Below are positions 34,236 through 43,900 of a DNA stretch of 64,000 nt, in pieces. The DNA lies in NCBI RefSeq assembly GCF_001411805.1, contig NZ_CP007212.1, forward strand, positions 2,418,001 to 2,482,000, given 5' to 3'. Numbering within the stretch: the stretch's first letter is position 1; each line of letters starts with the position of its first letter. Position numbers and translations under genes: made by a program. This stretch comes from Burkholderia plantarii. GTDB taxonomy: Bacteria; Pseudomonadota; Gammaproteobacteria; Burkholderiales; Burkholderiaceae. The notes under the pieces are model-generated. The model was given only the letters and a program-made list of their open reading frames with translations. It was not told the DNA's origin and ran no database searches.

Positions 34236-35655
34236 GCAGGCTCTCCTGCGAGGTTTGCACGAGCGGATCGAGGAAATATCGCGCGACGCTGCGCTTGCCG
34301 GTCCGGATTTCCGCGGTCACTTCCATGCCGGGCGTGAGCCGCACTCGGCTCCCGTTGATCAGCATCGTGTCCGACGGCAGGCGGATGCGCGAAACGAACA
34401 CGAGGCCCAGCTTCTTGTCCTGCGCCGCATCGTTGGACACCGATTCGACCGTGCCGGTCAGATAGCCGAAGCGCGTATACGGAAACGCCTCCACCTTGAC
34501 GATGGCGGTCTGCCCGGCGCGCACGAAGCCGATATCCTTGTTTTCGATACTGACCTCGGCCTCGAGCGCGTCATTCGGCACGATCTCCATGAGTGCCTGC
34601 GCAGTGGTAACCACGCCGCCCACCGTATGCACCGACAACTGCTGGACCGTGCCGGACACCGGCGCATAGAGGCTCATCAGCTTCTGGCGCGTCACGGCCT
34701 TGGTCTCGTCGTCCTGATTCTGCGAGAGCTGCGCGCTCGCCTTGTCGAGCGCGTCGAGCTGCTCGCGGCGAAACGCGGAAATCGTGGCCTCGATATCGGC
34801 CTTCTGCTCGGCCACGCCGGCCGCCAGCTCGCGGGCATGACTCTGTTGCGCGGCAAGCTCATGCTCCTGCTCGCGCGCGGCCTGCTCCTTGGCCAGGTAA
34901 TCCTGCCGCGCCACATAACGGTCCTTCACCAGCGCGCCGAAATCGTCCGCCTGCTGCCGTGCCAGCGGCGCGGTGGATTTCAGCTTCTCGATCTCCTGGC
35001 GCGTCGTCTCTCCTTCGGCCTCGCGCTTGGCGAGCTCCGAGCGCGCGCTCGACACCTTGTCCTCGTACTCGCGGAACTGCCCGTCGGCAAACGACTGCGC
35101 CTGCCGTTGCTCGTCCGCGCTCGCGCCGTCCGTGACGGCCACGCGCGGCGCGCTGCCGCTGGCCTGCGCCGCCAGCAACGCGCGCGAACGTGCGATGGTC
35201 AGCGCGGCATTGACCTTCGACGAGCGCGCCTTGTCCGAATCGGCCGCCGCCTGCGATGGATCGAGCTCGACGAGTAACTGCCCCGCGTGAACGGCATCGC
35301 CGTCCCGGACCGCGATCCGGCGCACGACGCCGGTGATCGCGGGCTGCACGATCTTCACGCGCACGTCGGGCTGCAGCTTGCCCTTGGCGGTCGCGACGAT
35401 GTCGAGCTGCCCGATCAACACGATTGCCAGCGTCACGGCCGCGATCAGCACGATGATGCGCATGGCCCAGTGCGGGGCGGGATGCACGGGTGTCTCGACG
35501 AGTTCGAGATGCGACGGCAGGAACGCGAGCTCGTGGGCGACCCGGGGCGGTATGTCCAGTTCGCGCCGGACTGCCCACGCGGCGCGCAGCACCGACGCGT
35601 AGCGCAGCATCAGATCGGCGAGCGCCCGCACGCGGAGAAATCTGGTGGATGCCAT
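34225..35655 (-). CDS. HlyD-family membrane fusion protein
   Basis: A 476-residue periplasmic adaptor of the HlyD type. A cytoplasmic N terminus (about 63 residues) is followed by one membrane helix at about 65-85 (MRIIVLIAAVTLAIVLIG), a biotinyl-lipoyl-like segment VVRRIAVRDGDAVHAGQLLVELDP, a long coiled coil at about 130-320, and the beta-barrel with DKKLGLVFVSRI and LTPGMEVTAEIRTGKRSVARYF. It lies 13 bases after the HlyB-type gene. Confidence 0.88.
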   Translation of the reverse strand: MASTRFLRVRALADLMLRYASVLRAAWAVRRELDIPPRVAHELAFLPSHLELVETPVHPAPHWAMRIIVLIAAVTLAIVLIGQLDIVATAKGKLQPDVRVKIVQPAITGVVRRIAVRDGDAVHAGQLLVELDPSQAAADSDKARSSKVNAALTIARSRALLAAQASGSAPRVAVTDGASADEQRQAQSFADGQFREYEDKVSSARSELAKREAEGETTRQEIEKLKSTAPLARQQADDFGALVKDRYVARQDYLAKEQAAREQEHELAAQQSHARELAAGVAEQKADIEATISAFRREQLDALDKASAQLSQNQDDETKAVTRQKLMSLYAPVSGTVQQLSVHTVGGVVTTAQALMEIVPNDALEAEVSIENKDIGFVRAGQTAIVKVEAFPYTRFGYLTGTVESVSNDAAQDKKLGLVFVSRIRLPSDTMLINGSRVRLTPGMEVTAEIRTGKRSVARYFLDPLVQTSQESLRER

Positions 35656-35668
35656 GGTGATGGGCCCG

Positions 35669-37822
35669 TCAGGTGTTTTGCAGTTCGATCAGGCGCGCGT
35701 AATAGCCGCCGGAATCGAGCAGCGCATCATGTTTGCCCCGCTCGACGATCTGCCCCCGGTCCATGGCGATGATGTGATCCGCCTGCCTGACCGCCGTGAG
35801 CCGATGCGCGATGACGATGACGGTGCGTCCCTGGCATATCGCGCGCATGTTTTTCTGGATGATGCGTTCGGTCTCGAAGTCCAGCGCGCTCGTGGCCTCG
35901 TCGAAGATCAGGATGCGCGGATTGGTCACGAGCGCCCGGGCGATCGCGATCCGCTGCCGCTGGCCGCCCGACAGGTTCGAGCCATGCTCGCCGACGAGCG
36001 AGTCATAACCCTCGGGCAGATCCGAAATGAATTCGTGCGCGCCCGCGAGTGTCGCCGCGCTGATGACGGCCTCGAGCGGCAGGCCCGGATCCGTCAGCGC
36101 GATGTTCTCGCGGATCGACCGATTGAAGAGCATGTTCTCCTGCAGGACCACACCGATCTGCCGGCGCAGCCAGGCCGGGTCGGCCAGCGCGAGGTCGATG
36201 CCGTCGATCATGACCCGGCCGTGCTCAGGGAGGTACAGGCGCTGCAGCAGCTTGGTCAGCGTGCTCTTGCCGGAACCGGAACGGCCGACGACGCCCACCA
36301 TCTCCCCGGCCCGGATCTCGAGCGATACGCCGTCAAGAATGACGGGGCCGTCCGGCTTGTAGCGGAAGCGCACATTCTGGAAGCTGATGTCGCCGCGCAC
36401 CGCCGGCAGCGCCTGGCGGCTCGCGGGCAGCTCCGTGCGCGCATTCAGGATGTCGCCGAGCCGGCCCATCGAAATACCGATCTGCTGGAAGTCCTGCCAG
36501 ATCTGGGCGAGCCGCAGCACCGGCGCCGCCACGCGCTGCGACATCATGTTGAACGCGATCAGTTGCCCCACCGACAACTGTCCGTCGATCACGAGGCGCG
36601 CGCCGAAATAGAGCGTGCTGACGGTCACGAGCTTTCCCACCAGCTGGATCAACTGCTGGCCGACGTTGCCGAGCACGCTAACGCGGAATCCCGCCGATAC
36701 GTAGGCGGAGAGCTGATTGTCCCAGCGCTTCGTGAACTGCGGCTCCACCGCCATGGATTTGACCGTCTCCATGCCCGAGACGGCCTCGACGAGGAACGCC
36801 TGATTGTCCGCACCGCGCGCGAACTTCTCGTTCAGGCGCTGGCGCAGTATCGGGTTGAGCACGGCCGACACGAAGGCATACAGCGGCAACGACACCACCA
36901 CGATCAGTGTGAGCCTGACGCTGTAGAAACACATGACGGCGATGAAGACGATCGAGAAGAACAGATCGAGCACGGCGGTCAGCGCCTGCCCGGTCAGGAA
37001 GTTGCGGATGTTTTCCAGCTCGCGCACCCGCGCGACTGAATCGCCGACGCGCCTCGCCGCGAAGTAGGCGAGCGGCAGCGTCAGCAGGTGGCGGAACAGA
37101 CGCGCCCCCAACTCGACGTCGATCCGGTTCGTGGTGTGCGCGAACACATGGTTGCGCAGCCCGGACAGCAGAACTTCGAACAGCGAGCTGGCCAGCAGCG
37201 CGACGCAGACCACGTTCAGCGTGCTGAACGCGCGATTGACCAGCACCTTGTCCATCACCACCTGGAACATCAGCGGGGAGACGAGGCCGAACAGCTGAAG
37301 GACGGCCGAGACGAGCAGCACCTCGAGCAGCAGGCGCCGATACTTCACGATCGCGGGAATGAACCACGAGAAATCGAAACGGGCGAGCTCGCCGGCCAGC
37401 GACGCACGCGACGCGAACAGGAACATCACGCCGCTGGAGCGCGTGATGACCTCGTCCACCGGGCAGGTGGTGGGCGACGCGGCGCCCGGAAACAGCACGA
37501 GCGCCTTCGCGCCATCACAGCCGGCGAGGATGAAATGCTCGCCGTTGGCATCGCTGACGAGTGCCGGGAACGGCGTGCGGGCGAGCCGCTGTGCCTGTAC
37601 CCGCACCCGGCGTGCCTTGAGGCCGATCGCGCGGGCCGCCAGCAGCAGGTCGTCCTCGGTGAAGCGCCCGGATTTCAGCCCGGCGCCGTGCCGCAGTTGC
37701 GAGGCATCCGCCGCGATCCCGTGGAAGCGGGCGATCACCACCAGTGCCTCGACACCGGCATCGTCCGAGACCTGTGTCGGGCCCGGCTCCGCCCCCGCTC
37801 GTGTTTCCTGTCGTTCTTGCAT
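35669..37822 (-). CDS. HlyB-type T1SS ABC transporter, degenerate C39 domain
   Basis: A 717-residue inner membrane ABC exporter; the ATG at 37822 is chosen because the open frame upstream of it is not coding-like. Residues 18-135 are a C39-like domain without the catalytic Cys (SDDAGVEALVVIARFHG), so it binds rather than cuts the substrate, as in HlyB. Six membrane helices follow. The ATPase domain has Walker A GRSGSGKST, signature LSGGQRQR, Walker B ILIFDEATSALD and an H-loop IVIAHRLTAV. It exports the giant RTX protein encoded immediately upstream. Confidence 0.92.
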   Translation of the reverse strand: MQERQETRAGAEPGPTQVSDDAGVEALVVIARFHGIAADASQLRHGAGLKSGRFTEDDLLLAARAIGLKARRVRVQAQRLARTPFPALVSDANGEHFILAGCDGAKALVLFPGAASPTTCPVDEVITRSSGVMFLFASRASLAGELARFDFSWFIPAIVKYRRLLLEVLLVSAVLQLFGLVSPLMFQVVMDKVLVNRAFSTLNVVCVALLASSLFEVLLSGLRNHVFAHTTNRIDVELGARLFRHLLTLPLAYFAARRVGDSVARVRELENIRNFLTGQALTAVLDLFFSIVFIAVMCFYSVRLTLIVVVSLPLYAFVSAVLNPILRQRLNEKFARGADNQAFLVEAVSGMETVKSMAVEPQFTKRWDNQLSAYVSAGFRVSVLGNVGQQLIQLVGKLVTVSTLYFGARLVIDGQLSVGQLIAFNMMSQRVAAPVLRLAQIWQDFQQIGISMGRLGDILNARTELPASRQALPAVRGDISFQNVRFRYKPDGPVILDGVSLEIRAGEMVGVVGRSGSGKSTLTKLLQRLYLPEHGRVMIDGIDLALADPAWLRRQIGVVLQENMLFNRSIRENIALTDPGLPLEAVISAATLAGAHEFISDLPEGYDSLVGEHGSNLSGGQRQRIAIARALVTNPRILIFDEATSALDFETERIIQKNMRAICQGRTVIVIAHRLTAVRQADHIIAMDRGQIVERGKHDALLDSGGYYARLIELQNT

Positions 37823-37842
37823 CTCGTATCCGAACCTGACGC

Positions 37843-37892
37843 GGCCCCGTGCCGGCCGCCCCTCGTCCATCACGGGGCGGCCGGCACGGGCC
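37843..37892 (-). terminator. Strong hairpin between RTX gene and transporter genes
   Basis: A near-perfect inverted repeat of 19-20 bases (37843-37862 and 37873-37892) with a 10-base loop, almost entirely G and C, lies in the 95-base gap after the RTX stop. No T-run follows, so it could act as an attenuator or mRNA stabiliser: high RTX mRNA, lower transporter expression. Confidence 0.6.
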
Positions 37893-37917
37893 GACTTCCT
37901 CAGTGGGTCATACCTCG

Positions 37918-40900
37918 TTAATGCCAGCTCGCCGCCAGCGTCGGCGCCAGCTCGCTCTGCAGCGTCGCGGGAAGCGCCGTGGTGCCGGCACCGGGAGGCG
38001 CGAACGCCGCCATCGCGCTGACGAGCGCGTTGACCTGCGCGCCGCCGATCGTCTTGCCATCCGACGCGACGATCCCCGCGTACCCCGCGCTCGCGCCGGC
38101 GAACCAGTTGGTCAGGTCCACCTGCTCGTGGGTGCCCAGCACGGAAACCAGCAGGTCGTTGCCCGACTGCGTCATCCACAGCTGATTGCTGGCGGCCTCG
38201 CTGAACAGCACCTCATTGGCCTTGCCCGCGACGCCCGCGGCCGGCAGCTCGACGCTCGTGAGCGCGCCGTCCGATGCATCGCCGGCCGCGGCGGCCACCA
38301 CCACCTTGTCCCCGAAGCCCGAGGTCGCGTTCAGCGTGACGACGTCGCTGCCGCGCCCGGCCACGACCGTGTCGTTGCCGGTGGTCGACGTGTTGACGGC
38401 CTCGGTCCCGTCGTTGGCGATCAGCGTCTGGGCGGCCTGACTCAGCTCACCGTTGAGCACCGTGACGCCGGCCGCGCTGACGTAGTTGCCCGTCCACGTA
38501 TCCACCACGTTCGACAATGCGTTCGCATCGGCCACGATCACGTCGCCCGCGTTCGTCACCGCATACGTGTTGTTGCCGAGCCCACCGATCATGGTCACCG
38601 CGACCTTCGACGGCGTCGCTGGGTTCGTCGAGTCGTTCAGGCGCGTATTCACGTCGTTCGCCACCAGCTTCGTCGTCGTCACGCCGTTGCCGGTCAGCGT
38701 CACGGCCGCGTCGCCGATCGCCGTCATGGTCTCGATGTTGGCGCTCGCCGTGTAGCTCGTTGCCGCCACCACCGTGTTGTCGGCGCCGGCCAGCGCCTGG
38801 ATCACGTCGGCGCTCTGGAACACTACAAACGTATCGCTCCCGGTCCCGCCCGTCAGCGTGTTGACGAACGCCTGGCTGGAGACCAGCGTGTCGTTGCCCG
38901 AGCCCGCGACGAGCGTATCGAGGGCCTCGTTGGCCGTCACCATGTCGTCGAGCGAATTCGCACCGAGCGTGATGCTGGCGAGCCCCGTGCCGTAGAGCCG
39001 GTCGATGCCCGCGGCGGCCGTTACGCTCACGCTCGAATATTCGACGTTGTCCACGGGGTCGTCGGTGCTGCCGCCCGAGATCTGGATCACGTCCGCGGCG
39101 TTGTTCACCACGAAGGTGGTCCCCGCCGCGCCGACCAGCGTGGCCACGCCCGTGCCGGCCACCAGCGTGTCGCTTGCCGAGCCTGCGACCAGCGTGTCGT
39201 GGCCAGCATTGCCGGTAACGATTTCGCCCTGCCCGTTGCCGGTCAGCGCGAGATCGGCGCTGCCGGTACCCGTCAGCCGCTGGACGTTGGCCGGGCCCGT
39301 CAGGCTCACGGACGTCTGGATCACGTTGCTGCCGCCCGCCTGCGCCTGTACCACGTCGCCGGCGTTGTTGACGACGAACGTATCGTTGCCCGCACCACCG
39401 ATCAGCGTGTCGATGCCGGTCCCCGACACGAGCGTGTCATTGCCCGAGTTCGCGGTCAGGGTCTGGGCCGTCGCACCGCCCGTCAGCGTGATGGCGGCCG
39501 TGCCTTCGCCGGTCAGATACTGCACGTTGGCGGGCGACGTGTAGCTGACGGCGGTCTCGACCGTATTGCTGGCCGCGCCCGCCTGCGCCGCCACGATGTC
39601 CGAGGCGTTGTTGACGATGAACGTGTCGTTGCCGGTGCCGCCCACCAGCGAGTCGACACCCGTCCCCGACACGAGCGTGACGTTGCCCGAACCGGCCACG
39701 AGCGTGTCCGCCCCCGAATTGGCGCGGATCGTCTGCGTCTGGGCGCCGCCCGTGAGCTTGAGCGCCGCGGCACCGGTCGCCATGAGCACCTGCATGTTGT
39801 CGCCCGTCGCGTAGGTCACCGAACTGAGCACCGTGTTCAGGTTGCCCCCGGCCTGCGCCTGGACGACATCGGCGGCGTTGTTCACGACGAACACGTCGTT
39901 GCCCATCGTGCCGATCATCGTGTCGATACCGGTGCCGGCGACCAGCGTGTCGTTGCCGGCGCCCGCCACGAGCGTGTCCTGGCCGCCATTGCCCGTGATC
40001 GTCATGTCGCCGGGGCCACCCGTCAGCACGATACCGGCCGAGCCGGTACCCGACAGCGCGGCCACGTTGGCCGAGGCGGTGTAATTGACGGACGACTGCA
40101 CCGTATTGACGTTGCTGCCGGCCTGGGCCTGCACGACATCGGACGTGTTGTTGACGACGAACGTGTCGTTGCCGCTGCCGCCGACCAGCGTGTCGATCAC
40201 CGCGCCCGCGACGAGCGTGTCGTTCCCCGCGTTGGCCGTGACAAGCTCCGAGGTGGCGGCATTGCCGGTCAGCACTAGGTTCGCGCTGCCGGTGCCGGTC
40301 ATGGCCTGGACGTTGGCCGCCCCCGTGAAGCTGACCGCGGTCAGTATCGTATTGGTGTTGCCGACGCTCTGGGCGCTGATGCTCGTCGCGGCCGAGGTCA
40401 CGACAAACGTCTCGTTGCCCGCGCCGCCCACCAGGTTCGCGCCGCCGGCCCCCGTGACGAGTGTGTCGTTGCCGGCGCCCGCCACGAGCGTGTCGTGCGA
40501 GGCATTGCCGCTGATCGTCTGGTCGCCGGTGCTGCCGGTCAGCGTGATCGCCGTGGTGCCGGTGGCGGCCAGGAACGCGATGTTGCTGCCGCTCGTGTAG
40601 CTCACCGACGACTGGACCGTGTTGATGCTGCCGCCGCCCTGCGCGATCACAAGATCGGCCGTACTGTCGATCACGAACGTATCGTTGCCCGCGCCGCCGA
40701 TCATCGTGTCGGCCGTCGACTGAGCCCCGGCCACCAGCGTATCGTCGCCCGAGCCCGCCACGAGCGTGTCCTTGCCGAACTCCGCCGTGATGATCTGGTT
40801 CCCGACGCTGCCCGAGAGCTCGATCGAAGCGGACGAGATGCCCACCATCGACTGGACATTGGCCGACGCGGTATAGCTGATCGAAGTCTGGATCGAATCG

Positions 40901-43900
40901 ATGCCGCCCGCCTGGGCGATCACGACGTCATCGGCATGCGAGACGATGAACTCGTCGTTGCCGGTGCCGCCGATCATCGTCGCGGCACCGGTCCCCGAGC
41001 CCAGCGTGTCGTTGCCGGAGCCCGCGATCAGCGTGTCGTGGCCCGCATTGCCGAGAATCTCCTGATTGCCGCTCCCGGTACCGGTGAGCGTGAGATCGGC
41101 GCTGCCCGTCGCCAGCGCGAGCCCGATGCCGCTGCCTGCGGAAAAGCTGACCGACGTGTTGAGCGTGTTGCCGCCGGTGCCGGGGTTGTTGAACTCGATC
41201 ACGTCCGCCGAATTGTTGACGACGAAGAGGTCTCCTCCCACGCTGCTGCCGATCAGGGTATCGACACCCGCGCCGCCCACCAGCGTTTCGTCGCCCATCG
41301 TGTCCGTGAGGGTTTGCGGCCCGTTGCCGCCCGTGAGCATGATTTTCTGCGCGGTGCCGTTCAGGAACTGGACATTATCTGGGCCGACGTAGCTCACCGA
41401 CGTGTTGACGGTATTGATGTTGGATCCGGCCTGCGCTTCGACGATGCTGGTCGTGCTGCCCACCACGAACGTATCGTTGCCGCTGCCGCCAACCATCAAT
41501 GCCCCACCTTTCAGCGTGTCGTTGCCATTGCCTGCTACGAGCGTTTCGAAGCCGGAAGTCGAGGTCAGCGACTGATTACCTGTGGTGCCCGTCAGCGTGA
41601 TGCCAGTTGCTGTGCCCACGACAGTCTGCACAGTCGCGCCCGCGGTATAGCTGACACTAGAATCGACCTCGTTGCTGGCCCCGGCCTGCGCGACGACGAC
41701 ATCACCCGCGTTGTTGATGACGAACTGGTTGATGCCAGAGGTGCCACCGACCATCGTATCGACTGCGGTTCCCGCCACGATCCGGCTGCCAGTGGCGTAG
41801 GCGTTTAGCGTCGCCGAGGTCACCCCACCCGTTAACGTCAATCCCGCTGCGGTCGCCGTCATGATCTGTACGTTTGCCTGATCGACATAGCTGGTCGACG
41901 CTAGGATCGTGTTGATATTCGAGCCGGCCAGCGCGGTGACCGAGTCCGAAAGGCTGGTAACAATAAAAGTATCGTTGCCCGTGCCTCCGAACATGAAATC
42001 GGCATGCCCCGTCATCGAGGTCAACGTGTCGTTGCCGGACCCCGCATACAGCGAGTCGTTGCCTTGGTTAGCCACGATCGTTTCGTCGCCGCTGCCACCC
42101 TTGAGCGCGATGTTCGCTGTGCCCGTGCCGACCAGATTCTGTACATTTGCCGATGCTGTGTAGCTCACTGTCGACTGGATTGTGTTGGACAGAGCGCCAC
42201 GCTGGGCGATCACTACGTCGGTCGAGCTCAGCACTTTGAAGTTATCGTTGCCCATACCGCCGACCAGTGTGTCGCCATGACCGTTCGAGATCAGCGTGAT
42301 GTCCTGGTTGTTGGCCGTCAGTGTGATGGCCGCCGATCCCGTGCCATCCAGGGTCTTCACGTTCGCCGATGCGACGAAGCTCGCGCTCGCGTTCACCTGG
42401 TTGAAGGTGCCCGCCGCCTGCGCGATCACCACATCGGCCGAGTTGTTCACGTCGAAGACATCGGCCCCCGTGCCGCCGATCAGCGTATCGACGGCCGCGC
42501 CGGCAATCAGATCGGTGACACCGGAATTGGCCGTCAGCGTCTGCGAAATCGAGTCGCTGCCGGTGAGTGAGAGGGTTGCCGTGCCGGTGCCCGTCACGTT
42601 CTGGATATTCGCGCCCGACTTGTAGCTCACCGACGTGAGAACGGTGTTCGTCCCGCCGGCCTGCGCGTTGATCACATCGGACGTGCTGTTGATGACGAAG
42701 GTGTCGTTGCCCGTGCCGCCGTTCAGCGTGTCGGGGCTCGCTCCGGCAATCAGCGTATCGTTGCCTGTGCCCGCCGTCAGCGTGTCGGAGCCGGAGTTCG
42801 CGGTAATCGTCTGGTCGCCGGTGCTGCCGCTCAGCGCGATGCTCCCGCCTCCCGTGCCAGTGAGAGTCTGCACGTTGGCCGATGCCGTGAAACTGAGCGA
42901 GGTGAGGATCGTATTCGTGCTGCCGGCCTGTGCGACGACCGTGTCTGCCGTGTTGTTGACCACGAACGTATCGTTGCCGACGCCACCCACGAGCGTATTC
43001 TTGGCGGCGCCCGACACCAGCGTGTCGTTGCCGGTACCAGCCGTCAGCGTATCGAGCCCGCTGTTGGCCGTGATCGTCTGGTTGCCGGAGCCGCCGGTCA
43101 ACGCGATCGCGGCCGTGCCGGTGCCCGTAATGCTCTGGATATTGGCCCCCGACGTCCAGCTCGACGACGCTTGTACGACGTTCGTCGTGCCGGCCTGTGC
43201 CTGGACCACATCGCCCGCGTTTGTCACGACGAACGTCTCGTTGCCGCTGCCGCCAATCAGCGTGTCAGCGACTGCTCCGCCAGTCAACGTGTCATTGCCA
43301 GCGTTTGCGATGATCGTCTCCGACGTCGTCGCATTGCCCGTCAGTTGCAGATTCGCACTACCCGCGCCTTGCAGCGTCTGGACGTTCGCGGCACCCGTGA
43401 AATTCACCGACGTCAGGATCGTGTTGGTGTTGCTGCTGGCCGTGGCCGTAACCGTGTCACCGATGCTGTTCACGACGAACGTGTCGTTGCCTGTGCCGCC
43501 GTTGAGCGTGGCCGCGCCGCTCCCGGCAATCAGCGTGTCGTTGCCGGCGCCGGCCGTTAGGGTGTCCCGGCCGCTGTTGCCCGTGATCGTCTGATTCCCG
43601 CTCGAGCCGCTCAGCGCGATGCTGCCACTACCGGTGGCGGTCAGGAACTGCACGTTCGCCGGGCCGGTGAAGCTCACCGATGCCAGCACCGTATTCGTGC
43701 CGCCAGCCTGCGCGATCACCGTATCGCTCGTGTTGTTCACCACGAACGTGTCGATGCCCGCGCCACCCACGAGCGTATTCTTGGCGGCGCCCGACACCAG
43801 CGTGTCGTTGCCGGTACCAGCCGTCAGCGTATCGAGCCCGCTGTTGGCCGTGATCGTCTGGTTGCCGGAGCCGCCGGTCAACGCGATCGCGGCCGTGCCG

